In this document: positions 25,247-33,631 of the stretch, in pieces
Layout of the letters: every line of letters begins with the position of its first letter
Position numbering within the stretch: position 1 is the stretch's first letter
DNA from: Clostridiales bacterium
GTDB taxonomy: Bacteria > Bacillota > Clostridia > Oscillospirales > Oscillospiraceae
Reading direction: 5' to 3'
Length of the DNA: 64,000 nucleotides
Assembly: GCA_021203185.1 (NCBI GenBank)
Contig: JAJQBR010000075.1
Coordinates: 1-64,000 of the forward strand
Made by a program: the position numbers and the translations under genes
Notes under the pieces: generated by a model
What the model was told of the DNA's origin: nothing
Database searches by the model: none
What the model saw: only the letters and a program-made list of their open reading frames with translations

Positions 25247-26736
25247 CCGGCAAGGTGACGCTGGTGGGGGCCGGACCGGGAGACCCCGGTCTGCTGACCC
25301 GGAAGGGGGAGGCGGCGCTGCGAACGGCGGAGGTGGTAATCTATGACCGGCTCATCGCGCCGGAGCTGCTGGAGCTGCTGCCCCCTTCGGCGGAGCGCAT
25401 CGACGTGGGCAAACAGGCCGACCACCACCCGGTTCCCCAGTGGCGTATCAACGAAATCCTGTTGGAAAAGGCCCGCGAGGGCAAAAACGTGGTGCGATTG
25501 AAGGGCGGCGACCCCTTCCTCTTTGGCCGGGGCGGGGAGGAACTGGATCTGTTGGCGCAGCACCACATTCCCTTTGAGGTGGTTCCCGGCATCACCTCCG
25601 CACTGGCGGCGCCCGCCTATGCCGGCATTCCAGTGACCCACCGGGACTATGCCTCCTCGCTGCACATCGTCACCGGCCACGCAAAGGCCGGTTCCCCGCT
25701 GCAAATCAACTTCAAGGCTCTGGCGGCGGCCGGAGGAACCTGTGTGTTTCTGATGGGAGTCTCTAACCTGGAACGCATCTGCGGCGGTCTGCTGGGCGCG
25801 GGTATGGATGAAAGCACCCCCGCCGCCGTGGTGGAGCGGGGGACGCTGCCGGGCCAGCGCAAAGTCATCTCTACCCTGGGGCGGCTGGCGGAGGAGACCC
25901 GCCGGGCAGAGCTGCGCAGCCCCGCCGTCATTGTGGTTGGCGAAGTGGCGGCTCTGTCTGTCCGGTTCGACTGGTTTGACGCGCTGCCTCTGAAAGGGCG
26001 TACCATCGTCGTCACCCGGCCCAAACGCCGGGCGGGGGCGCTGAGGAGCCGTCTGCGGGAACTGGGGGCCGACGTGGTGGACTACCCCTGCATTGAGACA
26101 ATTCCCCGGCAGGAGAACCGGGTGCTGGAACGGTGCCTCGCCCAAATCAACCGCTTCGACTGGGTTGTGTTCACCAGTTCTGCCGGGGTGGAGGTGTTCT
26201 GCGATGCCCTCTGGCGGCGGGGGATGGATGGCCGTGTCCTGAGCGGTGTGAAACTGGCGGCAGTCGGCCCCTCCACCACCCATGCGCTGGAGGAGCGGCA
26301 TTTACGGGCGGACTATATGCCCTCAGTTTACGACACGGAACATCTGGCCCTGGGCCTGGCCAAACGGACGAAAGGCCCGATCCTGCTGCCGCGGGCAGCC
26401 ATGGGCAGCCCCATTTTGCCCCGTGTGCTGAAAGAGCAGGGGGTGCAGTTCACCGATGTTCCGGTTTATGACACCGTCTTTCCCGGCGAGAACGCGGATG
26501 TCTTGTGTTCACTGCTGGCGGCGAGAGGAACCTGGGTCACGTTCACGTCAGCCTCCACAGTGCGGGGGTTCGTGGGTTCTTTGCCGGAGGGAACCGACCT
26601 GAGCCGGGTGTTGGGGCTGTGCATCGGCCCCCAGACGGCGGCGGAGTGTACCCGCCACGGCATCCGCACCCGCATTGCGCGGGAGGCGACGATCCCCGCC
26701 CTTGTGGAGTTGATTTTGAACGCTTCGCGGGAATAA
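25243..26736 (+). CDS. cobA-hemD: Fused uroporphyrinogen-III C-methyltransferase / uroporphyrinogen-III synthase (CobA-HemD)
   Basis: A 497-residue fusion. Residues 1 to about 245 are the SAM-dependent methyltransferase that makes precorrin-2: VTLVGAGPGDPGLLTRKGEAAL, VVIYDRLI, VRLKGGDPFLFGRGGEEL, VVPGITSALAAPAYAGIPVTHRD. From about residue 250 comes uroporphyrinogen-III synthase (RTIVVTRPKRRAGALRSRL, DWVVFTSSAGVEVFCDAL, VTFTSASTVRGF). GTG 25243 is chosen because it overlaps hemC as GTGA. The HemD-CobA pairing is common in anaerobic Firmicutes. This is the last gene of the corrin operon; no further ORF follows for 291 bp. Confidence 0.95.
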   Translation: MTGKVTLVGAGPGDPGLLTRKGEAALRTAEVVIYDRLIAPELLELLPPSAERIDVGKQADHHPVPQWRINEILLEKAREGKNVVRLKGGDPFLFGRGGEELDLLAQHHIPFEVVPGITSALAAPAYAGIPVTHRDYASSLHIVTGHAKAGSPLQINFKALAAAGGTCVFLMGVSNLERICGGLLGAGMDESTPAAVVERGTLPGQRKVISTLGRLAEETRRAELRSPAVIVVGEVAALSVRFDWFDALPLKGRTIVVTRPKRRAGALRSRLRELGADVVDYPCIETIPRQENRVLERCLAQINRFDWVVFTSSAGVEVFCDALWRRGMDGRVLSGVKLAAVGPSTTHALEERHLRADYMPSVYDTEHLALGLAKRTKGPILLPRAAMGSPILPRVLKEQGVQFTDVPVYDTVFPGENADVLCSLLAARGTWVTFTSASTVRGFVGSLPEGTDLSRVLGLCIGPQTAAECTRHGIRTRIAREATIPALVELILNASRE

Positions 26737-26831
26737 AACTGCCGTTTCAGCTTCTTCTCCCTGCTGTCATGCAAAAGGATGATTTTTCCGAAAAAGCTGA
26801 GAAACTATCGCTTTTTTACAGACGCAGGTTG

Positions 26832-26860
26832 TAGACTTTCCCGAAAGGATATGATATAAT
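26832..26860 (+). promoter_or_regulatory. Promoter before the DJ-1 gene
   Basis: TAGACT (26832-26837), 17 bp, TATAAT (26855-26860). The -10 is perfect and the -35 is weak. Confidence 0.5.
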
Positions 26861-26866
26861 GACGCA

Positions 26867-27020
26867 GTAAGATAAAAAATGGATTATCTTGCCCTTGCGG
26901 GAGGCGTCCCGCCTGGTATGTAGAGACGAATCTCCGCATTCGACAACCAAACCTGTTTGAGAAAAGAAAAGGATAACCGGGTCCGCGCCTCTGCGCGGCG
27001 CTGCACAACCGAAAGGAGAA
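26867..27020 (+). other. Leader RNA with three short hairpins upstream of the DJ-1 gene
   Basis: The 291-bp gap after the corrin operon holds a predicted leader of about 160 nt with three perfect stems: 26897-26902/26907-26912, 26923-26926/26931-26934 and 26983-26988/26993-26998. I recognise no known riboswitch. A 14-codon frame from 26879 lacks a ribosome site. Confidence 0.35.
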
Positions 27021-27027
27021 ATGAAGG

Positions 27028-27576
27028 ATGGTTTACATTCTGCTTGGCAACGGATTTGAAACGATCGAGGCGCTGGCCCCCTGTGATGTTATGCGCAGAG
27101 CGGGCATCGAGGTGGCCATGGTGTCGCTGACGGACAGCCTGGAGGTGGTCTCCGGGCAGGGCGTCAAGATCCTGGCGGACATCACCCTGGATCAGGTGGA
27201 TTCTGGCAAAATGGAGCTGCTGATGCTGCCCGGCGGTCTGGGCGGCGTGGATGCCATTTTGAACTCCATGCCCGCAATGGTGCTGATCCAAAAGGCAGCT
27301 GAGAAGGGAAAATGGGTCTGCGCCATCTGCGCCGCCCCCACCATCCTGGCCCAGCTTGGTCTGCTGGACCGGCGCAACGCCGTTGTCTACCCCGGTCTGG
27401 AGGATCAGATGTTCTCCGCCGTGGTGCTGAAAGGGGAGCGGGTGGTCACCGATGGCCGGTTCATCACCGGCGAAGCCGCCGGAAGCTGTATTGACTTTGG
27501 ACTGCGGCTGGTGGAGGTCCTGAAGGGAACCGAGGTCATGGAGCAGGTCAAGAATGGTATCCACTACCACGGCTAA
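27028..27576 (+). CDS. DJ-1/PfpI family protein (class I glutamine amidotransferase-like)
   Basis: A 182-residue flavodoxin-like protein. VYILLGNGFETIEALAPCDVMRRAGIEV is the classic DJ-1 opening, including the conserved Glu. The nucleophile elbow carries the conserved cysteine in VCAICAAPTILAQLGLL, followed by GEAAGSCIDFGLRLVEVL. Members include deglycases, chaperone-like and oxidative-stress proteins, and the sequence does not decide among these. It has its own promoter and a strong ribosome site (GAAAGGAGAAATGAAGG). The downstream mltG gene follows after 46 bp and may be co-transcribed. Confidence 0.9.
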   Translation: MVYILLGNGFETIEALAPCDVMRRAGIEVAMVSLTDSLEVVSGQGVKILADITLDQVDSGKMELLMLPGGLGGVDAILNSMPAMVLIQKAAEKGKWVCAICAAPTILAQLGLLDRRNAVVYPGLEDQMFSAVVLKGERVVTDGRFITGEAAGSCIDFGLRLVEVLKGTEVMEQVKNGIHYHG

Positions 27577-27622
27577 ATGACAAAACAACACCGACTGCCC
27601 ACGCAGCGGGAAGGAGGCGCTT

Positions 27623-28933
27623 ATGTCCAACGAAGAAAAAAACTGGGGCGATGAGGAACAAATCCCCGACACAGCGAAAAACCAGCCCGAAGGAGCGGCA
27701 GCGCAAGGTGACGCCGACAGCTGGGACAACTTTGATTGGACAGAGGGCTTCTGCTCCTGGGAGCCGCAGTCGAAGGAAGACGAACCGCTTCCCACACAGG
27801 GAAGTTTCTTCGCAGAGCCGCCTGAACCGCCTCAGCCAGCCGCCGGAAAGCGTCAGCCCAGAACGCTGCCGGAATCCCTTCTGGCCGCCTTGCTTTATGT
27901 GGCGGGGGTGCTGGTTATCTCTCTTGTGCTGGCCACAGTGGGCTGGCGGTGGGCCAACGATCTGCTGGCCCTGGACAAGACAGAACTGACGGTTTCCTTC
28001 ACCGTTTCAGAGGGAGACAGCATCGCCGACGTAGCGGATAACCTGAAAGAAGAAGGGCTGATCGAATACAAATTCCTCTTTCAGCTCTTTGCTGCCATTA
28101 CCAACAAGACCGGCAAAATCACCACCGGCACCTATGAGCTGAACACGGAGATGGACTATTCCGCGCTGCTGAACAACATCAGTTCCACTTCCGTCTACCG
28201 GGAGACGGTCACCGTCACCATCCCGGAGGGCTATACGGTGGAGGAGGCGTTCCAGCTGCTGGAGGACAGCGGCGTCTGCTCGGTGGAGGATCTGACCGCC
28301 TCGGCGGAGAGCGACACCTTCGACTATTCCTTCCTGGAGGACGTAGACCGCACCGGCACAGCGCTGCTGGAGGGTTACCTGTTCCCCGACACCTACGAGT
28401 TCTATAAGGACGCGGACGCGGAGAACGTCATCAAACGGCTGCTGTCCAACTTTGCCGGCCAGATGAGCGAGGTTCTCAGTGAGGAGACTCTCTCCTATGA
28501 CCTGGATGACGTTATTATCATCGCCTCCATTATCGAGAAGGAAACCACCGGCGGCAGCGACGACCGCAGCAGCATTGCCTCCGTCATTTACAACCGGCTG
28601 GAAAACCCTGACTACGATGGAATCGGCGGCTACCTCCAGATGGACTCCACCGTGCAGTATCTGCTGGAGGAGCGCAAGGAGGATTTGACACAGCCCGACC
28701 TGGAAATCGACAGCCCCTATAATACCTATCTGTATGCGGGTCTGCCGGAAGGTCCCATCTGCAACCCCGGCATGGATTCCATTGAGGCGGCGCTGAACCC
28801 CAGCGACACGGACTACTATTACTTCATGCTGGGCGACGACGGGGAGAACCATTTCTTCACGGAAAGCTACAGCTTCAACACCTTTAAGGCCGCCCAGACC
28901 GGTACAACCGAGGATGACACCGGCGATGAGTAA
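27623..28933 (+). CDS. mltG: Endolytic transglycosylase MltG
   Basis: A 436-residue membrane-anchored murein lyase that cleaves nascent glycan strands. Residues 1-85 are an acidic, proline-rich cytoplasmic tail. One transmembrane helix follows (LLAALLYVAGVLVISLVLATVG in part, about 86-110). A LysM-like subdomain is next (SFTVSEGDSIADVADNLKEEGLI), and then the YceG catalytic domain. The catalytic Glu305 lies in ASIIEKETTGG, with IASVIYNRL, LQMDSTVQYLL and YAGLPEGPICNPGMDSIEAAL also conserved. Length and order are normal, the long acidic N-terminus being typical of Gram-positive members. It overlaps the U32 peptidase gene by 8 nt. Confidence 0.95.
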   Translation: MSNEEKNWGDEEQIPDTAKNQPEGAAAQGDADSWDNFDWTEGFCSWEPQSKEDEPLPTQGSFFAEPPEPPQPAAGKRQPRTLPESLLAALLYVAGVLVISLVLATVGWRWANDLLALDKTELTVSFTVSEGDSIADVADNLKEEGLIEYKFLFQLFAAITNKTGKITTGTYELNTEMDYSALLNNISSTSVYRETVTVTIPEGYTVEEAFQLLEDSGVCSVEDLTASAESDTFDYSFLEDVDRTGTALLEGYLFPDTYEFYKDADAENVIKRLLSNFAGQMSEVLSEETLSYDLDDVIIIASIIEKETTGGSDDRSSIASVIYNRLENPDYDGIGGYLQMDSTVQYLLEERKEDLTQPDLEIDSPYNTYLYAGLPEGPICNPGMDSIEAALNPSDTDYYYFMLGDDGENHFFTESYSFNTFKAAQTGTTEDDTGDE

Positions 28934-30146
28934 ACTGGAGCTGTTGGCCCCCGCTGGGGATATGGAGCGGCTGAAAATGGCTGTGGCCTATGGAGCCGAT
29001 GCCGTCTATCTGGCGGGGACATCCTTCGGGATGCGGGCCTATGCGGGCAACTTCTCTCAGGACGAGCTATATCAGGCGGTGCGGCTGTGCAAAACCCACG
29101 GGGTTCGGGTACACGTCACCATCAACACCATGCCCCGTGGCGACGAAATCGCCCACCTCCCCGCCTGGCTGGAGGTTCTGGACGACGCCGGAGTAAACGC
29201 GGTCATCGTGGCCGACCTGGGGACCTTCCGTTTGGCCCAGAAGTACGCCCCCCACGTGCAAAAGCACATCTCCACCCAGGCCAGCGTGTCCAATGCGGTC
29301 ACCGCCACTGCCTGGTACGAGCTGGGAGCCAGCCGGGTCATTCTGGCGCGGGAGTGTTCTCTGGCGGAGATACGGGAAATCAGGGCCAAAACGCCCAAGT
29401 CGTTGGAGTTGGAAGCCTTCGGCCACGGGGCCATGTGCGTATCCTATTCGGGCCGGTGTCTGCTCAGCAATTATATGACGGGCCGCAGCGAACGGGACTC
29501 CAGCCGGGGTGCCTGCGCCCAGCCCTGTCGCTACCAATACACCCTGATGGAGGAAAAGCGCCCCGGCGAGTATTTCCCTGTCTACGAGGACGAAAAGGGC
29601 AGCTATATCCTCTCCTCAAGAGATATGTGCATGATCGACCATGTGCCGGAGCTGCTGGAGGCAGGGTTGGATTCCCTCAAAATCGAGGGGCGGGCCAAAA
29701 GCGCCTATTACGCCGCCCTGGTCACCGGGGCCTACCGACACGCCATCGACGCGGCGGAGGCGGGGCAGCCGCTGCCCCAGGTCTGGCGGGACGAAGTGGA
29801 AAAGGTCAGTCACCGGCCCTACTCCACCGGGTTCTACTTCGGCGACCCCGGTCAGTATTACGAGGACGCCCGGTATATCAGGGAGTGGCAAATCACAGGT
29901 ATCGTTCAGTCCTGCGACAGCGATGGCAACGCACTGGTCAGTCTGCGCAACAAGTTCCGAGTGGGGGACGCCCTTGAGTTGGTAGGGCCGGATCTGGCTC
30001 CGGTGGCGTTCAATGCTCCCATGATGGAGGATATGGACGGGCTGCCCCTGGAGGAGCCGAAGAAACCGCAAATGCTGTTTCAGATGCGTCTGCCGTTACA
30101 GGCTCCGCCGCTGAGCATCCTGCGCCATCAGGTGGAGGGGTTGTAA
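28926..30146 (+). CDS. U32 family peptidase
   Basis: A 406-residue protein of the U32 family (YegQ/RlhA/PrtC group). ELLAPAGDMERLKMAVAYGADAVYLAG opens it. LEAFGHGAMCVSYSGRCLLSNY fits the U32 signature of Glu, Phe, Gly and spaced Cys residues, and SRGACAQPCRYQY carries further conserved cysteines, as in members that bind an iron-sulphur cluster. Characterised relatives act in tRNA or rRNA hydroxylation (TrhP, RlhA) or as collagenases, so peptidase activity should not be assumed. I chose ATG 28926 (MSKLELLAPAG) over the in-frame ATG 12 bases earlier. Confidence 0.9.
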   Translation: MSKLELLAPAGDMERLKMAVAYGADAVYLAGTSFGMRAYAGNFSQDELYQAVRLCKTHGVRVHVTINTMPRGDEIAHLPAWLEVLDDAGVNAVIVADLGTFRLAQKYAPHVQKHISTQASVSNAVTATAWYELGASRVILARECSLAEIREIRAKTPKSLELEAFGHGAMCVSYSGRCLLSNYMTGRSERDSSRGACAQPCRYQYTLMEEKRPGEYFPVYEDEKGSYILSSRDMCMIDHVPELLEAGLDSLKIEGRAKSAYYAALVTGAYRHAIDAAEAGQPLPQVWRDEVEKVSHRPYSTGFYFGDPGQYYEDARYIREWQITGIVQSCDSDGNALVSLRNKFRVGDALELVGPDLAPVAFNAPMMEDMDGLPLEEPKKPQMLFQMRLPLQAPPLSILRHQVEGL

Positions 30147-30211
30147 ATTTCACCAATTCTTCCGCTCAGTGAAATGCGCTTGATAAAAATTTAACAAAAA
30201 ATTTGTTTTTG

Positions 30212-30245
30212 CCCCCGTGCGCCCCTTTACTTTTGCGCGCGGGGG
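30212..30245 (+). terminator. GC-rich hairpin after the U32 gene
   Basis: CCCCCGTGCGC pairs with GCGCGCGGGGG (11 bp, one G-U) across a 12-nt loop. No U tract follows, and the next predicted promoter lies partly inside it, so it may be terminator, operator or both. Confidence 0.45.
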
Positions 30246-30254
30246 TGCTATTCT
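30226..30254 (+). promoter_or_regulatory. Possible promoter of the pantothenate operon
   Basis: TTTACT (30226-30231), 17 bp, TATTCT (30249-30254). It is a modest match to consensus that overlaps the hairpin above, with a leader of about 140 nt before the first gene. Confidence 0.35.
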
Positions 30255-30400
30255 ATCCGTTGATGGACTGTATCCGGGGCAGACCGGAACGGTAACCATG
30301 ACAAACCACGCAATCTCACATCCTTTTGATCGGCTGGTATCCCTCAAATTCGGGAACTGGACTGAGCGCCGCCTTTTTCAAATGAGAAAGAGGTGACAGC

Positions 30401-31255
30401 ATGAAAATTGGATTCATTGGAGCAGGCAAGGTGGGCTTTTCCCTGGGCAAGTATTTTACCACCCACGGGATCCCGGTCTCCGGCTACTATAGCCGCACCG
30501 CCCACCATGCGCAGCAAGCAGCAGACTTTACCGGCACGACCGCTTTTGATTCTCCGGCAGCCGCAGCCCAGGCCAGCGACGCTCTGTTCCTCACTGTTCC
30601 CGACGGGGCCATCGGGGAGGTCTATCACGACCTGCCGCGAGACGCCATCAAAGGCAAGCTGATTTGTCATTGCAGCGGGGCGCTGCCCTCCACCCAGGCG
30701 TTTCCTGGGGTGGAAGAGGTTGGCGGCTTCGGGTATTCGGTCCATCCGTTGTTCGCGGTGAGCGATCCCTATCGCTCGTATCGGGAGCTGGCGGATGTTT
30801 TTTTCTGCGTAGAGGGCAGTCCCGCCCATCTGGACAGCGTGAAAGCGCTGCTGGAGGGCTGCGGAAACCCGGTGCAGATCATCCGTCCTGAGGACAAGGT
30901 GCGCTATCACGCCGCCGCCGCCGTAGCCAGCAACCATGTAGTGGCGCTGGTGGCCGAGAGCCTGGACCTGCTGGAGACCTGCGGCTTCACCCGCGAGGGA
31001 GCGTTACAGGCCCTGCGTCCCATTCTGGTGGGCAACATGGCCCATCTGGCTCAGGCCGGACCGGTGGAAAGCCTGACCGGGCCGGTGGAGCGGTGCGACA
31101 CCGCCACGGTGCAGAAGCACCTGGACGCCATGCCCACGGCACAGGAGCGGGAACTATACGCTCTCCTGTCCCAAAAGCTGGTGCAGGTGGCCGAGGAAAA
31201 GCACCCGGACCGCAGCTATGAACCCATGAAACAAGTGCTGAAAGGAGCAGTATAA
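30401..31255 (+). CDS. Rossmann/DUF2520 oxidoreductase, candidate ketopantoate reductase
   Basis: A 284-residue two-domain protein. Residues 1 to about 150 form an NAD(P)-binding Rossmann fold (IGFIGAGKVGFSLGKYF, a GxGxxG loop). The C-terminal all-helical DUF2520 domain contains KVRYHAAAAVASNHVVALVAES. The layout resembles 6-phosphogluconate and ketopantoate reductases. It is the first gene of a four-gene run with panB, panC and panD, and its stop is 3 nt before panB. No panE is seen here, so it may supply the missing ketopantoate reduction, as reported for the non-homologous reductase PanG. That function is inference; the fold and operon are observed. Confidence 0.85.
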   Translation: MKIGFIGAGKVGFSLGKYFTTHGIPVSGYYSRTAHHAQQAADFTGTTAFDSPAAAAQASDALFLTVPDGAIGEVYHDLPRDAIKGKLICHCSGALPSTQAFPGVEEVGGFGYSVHPLFAVSDPYRSYRELADVFFCVEGSPAHLDSVKALLEGCGNPVQIIRPEDKVRYHAAAAVASNHVVALVAESLDLLETCGFTREGALQALRPILVGNMAHLAQAGPVESLTGPVERCDTATVQKHLDAMPTAQERELYALLSQKLVQVAEEKHPDRSYEPMKQVLKGAV

Positions 31256-31257
31256 CC

Positions 31258-32109
31258 ATGCCGAAGAAAAACACCGTCGCCACGCTGATGGCCATGAAGG
31301 AGCGGGGCGAGAAAATCACCCAGCTGACCAGCTATGACTTTTCCACCGCCCGCCTGGTGGATGCCGCCGGGATTAACACCATTTTGGTGGGGGACAGCCT
31401 GGGCATGACCATGCAGGGCTATGAGGACACCCTGCCCGTCACCATGGACGAGATGGTGGTCTATGGCCGCAGCGTGGGCCGGGCCTGTAAGAACGCCTTT
31501 GTCATTTTGGATATGCCCTTTATGAGCTATCAGGTCTCCGTAGAGCAGGCTGTGGAGAACGCGGGCCGTCTGATGAAGGAGTGCCGTGCCAACGCCGTCA
31601 AGCTGGAGGGCGGCGCCACTGTGGTGGAACAGATTAAGGCCATCACCGCCTGCGGCATCCCCGTCTGCGCCCACATCGGCATGACCCCCCAGTCGGTCAA
31701 CGCCTTTGGCGGCTTCAAGGTACAGGGCAAAGGCGAGGTCAACGCCCGCCGGGTGCTGGAGGATGCTTTCGCCGTTCAGGAGGCGGGCGCTTTCATGGTG
31801 GTGCTGGAGTGCGTACCCCCCAAGCTGGCCGCCCTCATCACCAAAAAGGTCAAGATGATCACCATCGGCATCGGCGCTGGCGCTGGCTGTGACGGTCAGG
31901 TGCTGGTGTATCAGGATATGCTGGGGATGTCCGGCGACTTCGTACCCAAGTTCGTCAAGCCCTTCGCCCACATCGGCGACGCCATGAGCGAGGCGTTCCG
32001 GGCTTATGACGCCGAGGTCAAGGCCGGGACCTTCCCCGACGCGGCCCACTCTTACGTTAAGAGCGACTGCTCGGACGAATTCCTGGCAAAGCTGGATGCA
32101 GAGTATTAA
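31258..32109 (+). CDS. panB: 3-methyl-2-oxobutanoate hydroxymethyltransferase PanB
   Basis: A 283-residue TIM-barrel enzyme that transfers a hydroxymethyl group from methylene-tetrahydrofolate to 2-oxoisovalerate, giving ketopantoate. The signature LTSYDFSTARLVDAAGINTILVGDSLGMTMQGYEDTLPVTMDE (region about 20-65) contains the metal-binding Asp and the conserved GDSLG. CAHIGMTPQSVNAFGGFKVQGK and IGIGAGAGCDGQVLVYQDMLG follow. The ribosome site AAAGGAGCAG lies within the end of the DUF2520 gene. Length is normal. Confidence 0.97.
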   Translation: MPKKNTVATLMAMKERGEKITQLTSYDFSTARLVDAAGINTILVGDSLGMTMQGYEDTLPVTMDEMVVYGRSVGRACKNAFVILDMPFMSYQVSVEQAVENAGRLMKECRANAVKLEGGATVVEQIKAITACGIPVCAHIGMTPQSVNAFGGFKVQGKGEVNARRVLEDAFAVQEAGAFMVVLECVPPKLAALITKKVKMITIGIGAGAGCDGQVLVYQDMLGMSGDFVPKFVKPFAHIGDAMSEAFRAYDAEVKAGTFPDAAHSYVKSDCSDEFLAKLDAEY

Positions 32110-32131
32110 AATACCGTAAAAACACCTATAA

Positions 32132-32177
32132 GCGGCCCCCTTGGGGCCGCACCTCCAACACCCCCCGCCTCCGGCGG
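32132..32177 (+). other. Two hairpins between panB and panC
   Basis: A perfect GCGGCCCC / GGGGCCGC stem (32132-32139/32143-32150) is followed by CCGCC-TCC-GGCGG (32165-32177). Neither has a U tract. They may reduce read-through, stabilise the upstream mRNA or mark processing. Confidence 0.5.
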
Positions 32178-32197
32178 AAAAAGGAGCAGATGAAAAG

Positions 32198-33046
32198 ATG
32201 AATGTTGCAACAACCATCCAGCAGGTCCGGGAGCAGGTTCGCGCCTGGAAAAAAGCCGGACTGACCGTGGGCCTGGTTCCCACCATGGGCTACCTCCATG
32301 AGGGCCACGCCAGTCTCATCAAGGCTTCGGTGTCTCGGTGCGACCGGACCGTGGTCTCCGTCTTTGTCAACCCCACCCAGTTTGGCCCCAATGAGGATTT
32401 GGAGAGTTATCCCAGAGACTTTGACCGGGACAGCGCTCTGTGCGAATCTCTGAACGCGGATCTGGTGTTCCACCCGGAGGTTTCGGAGATGTACGCCGAG
32501 GACGCGGCCACCTATGTGGAGATTCTGTCCGATATGCCCAAGCAGCTTTGCGGCAAGACCCGCCCCATCCACTTCCGGGGGGTCTGCACCGTGGTGGCCA
32601 AGCTGTTTAACATCGTCCAGCCGGACCGGGCCTTTTTCGGGGAAAAGGACGCCCAGCAGCTGGCCGTCATTCGCAAGATGGTACGGGATATGTCCTACGG
32701 CATCGAAATCGTGGGCTGCCCCATCGTCCGGGAGCCGGACGGTCTGGCCAAGTCCAGCCGGAACACCTACCTGAACGCCGAGGAGCGGAAGGCCGCCCTG
32801 TGCCTGTCCCGCGCCATTGGACTGGGCAAGCGGATGGTGCTGGACGGGGAGCGGGACGCCCGCTGCGTGGTCAACGCCATGTCCAACCTGATTATGCAGG
32901 AACCGCTGGCCAAAATCGACTATGTTCAGGCGGTGGATGGCGTGACGATGGAACCCACCGACGATATCTATCAGGACGTGCTGGTGGCGATGGCGGTTTA
33001 CATCGGCAAGACCCGTCTCATCGACAACTTTAGCGTCAAACTGTAA
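32198..33046 (+). CDS. panC: Pantothenate synthetase PanC
   Basis: A 282-residue ligase of the class I aminoacyl-tRNA-synthetase-like fold that joins pantoate and beta-alanine with ATP. The ATP motif [18 protein letters not shown] (HxGH type), [42 protein letters not shown] and the loop KSSRNTYLN, which plays the KMSKS role, are all present. The open frame extends upstream to 32141 through the intercistronic hairpins. ATG 32198 is chosen because AAGGAG lies 11 nt before it and the protein then begins normally ([14 protein letters not shown]). Confidence 0.96.
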   Translation: MNVATTIQQVREQVRAWKKAGLTVGLVPTMGYLHEGHASLIKASVSRCDRTVVSVFVNPTQFGPNEDLESYPRDFDRDSALCESLNADLVFHPEVSEMYAEDAATYVEILSDMPKQLCGKTRPIHFRGVCTVVAKLFNIVQPDRAFFGEKDAQQLAVIRKMVRDMSYGIEIVGCPIVREPDGLAKSSRNTYLNAEERKAALCLSRAIGLGKRMVLDGERDARCVVNAMSNLIMQEPLAKIDYVQAVDGVTMEPTDDIYQDVLVAMAVYIGKTRLIDNFSVKL

Positions 33047-33063
33047 AGCGAGGCGAATCGGGC

Positions 33064-33459
33064 ATGGAGATCACACTGCTCAAGGGGAAAATTCACCGTG
33101 CCACCGTGCGTCAGGCGGAGCTGGATTACGTCGGCTCCATCACCGTGGACGAGGATCTGCTGGATCAGGCGGGCATTCTGGAATACGAAAAGGTGCAAAT
33201 CGTAGACATCAACAACGGCAGCCGTTTTGAGACCTACACCATCGCCGGGGAGCGGGGCAGCGGCATGATTTGTCTCAACGGCGCGGCGGCCCGTTGCGTC
33301 AGCCCCGGCGACAAAATTATCCTCATGGCCTATGCCACCATGACACCGAAGGAGGCCGCCCACCATCGTCCCAGAGTTCTTTTTGTGGACGAGGAAAACC
33401 GGCCCGTCCGGCTCACTACCTACGAAAAGCACGGGCGGCTGGAGAATATGATGGAATAA
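33064..33459 (+). CDS. panD: Aspartate 1-decarboxylase PanD
   Basis: A 131-residue pyruvoyl-dependent enzyme that makes beta-alanine for PanC. The self-cleavage site is Gly24-Ser25 in [13 protein letters not shown]; Ser25 becomes the pyruvoyl group. Other conserved parts are [41 protein letters not shown] and the C-terminal [10 protein letters not shown]. Its presence completes a compact pan operon, so this organism can make pantothenate provided that ketopantoate is reduced. Confidence 0.97.
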   Translation: MEITLLKGKIHRATVRQAELDYVGSITVDEDLLDQAGILEYEKVQIVDINNGSRFETYTIAGERGSGMICLNGAAARCVSPGDKIILMAYATMTPKEAAHHRPRVLFVDEENRPVRLTTYEKHGRLENMME

Positions 33460-33481
33460 CAACCGAAAATCTTACAATAAC

Positions 33482-33510
33482 TTGACGAATCGACCCGCCT
33501 CTGTTACAAT
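33482..33510 (+). promoter_or_regulatory. Promoter of the glycosyltransferase gene
   Basis: TTGACG (33482-33487), 17 bp, TACAAT (33505-33510). It is a strong match and places the transcript start near 33517, at the foot of a large hairpin. Confidence 0.75.
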
Positions 33511-33520
33511 ACAAAAAAGG

Positions 33521-33601
33521 GCGGCATCGCACAGGCCCCAAAGGATGCCTGTGCGATGCCGCAGGAATATGATGTTCTGTCGCAATCAGCGGCAGAACAT
33601 C
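33521..33601 (+). promoter_or_regulatory. Double-hairpin 5' leader
   Basis: Two very stable stems occupy almost the whole leader. The first is a perfect 16-bp stem, 33521-33536 with 33547-33562, and a 10-nt loop. The second is a 13-bp stem, 33571-33583 with 33589-33601 (one G-U), and a 5-nt AATCA loop. Neither is followed by a U tract. They could protect the mRNA or bind a regulator. I recognise no known riboswitch. Confidence 0.6.
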
Positions 33602-33631
33602 CTTACTGTTAGACGAATGGAAGATTGCTAT

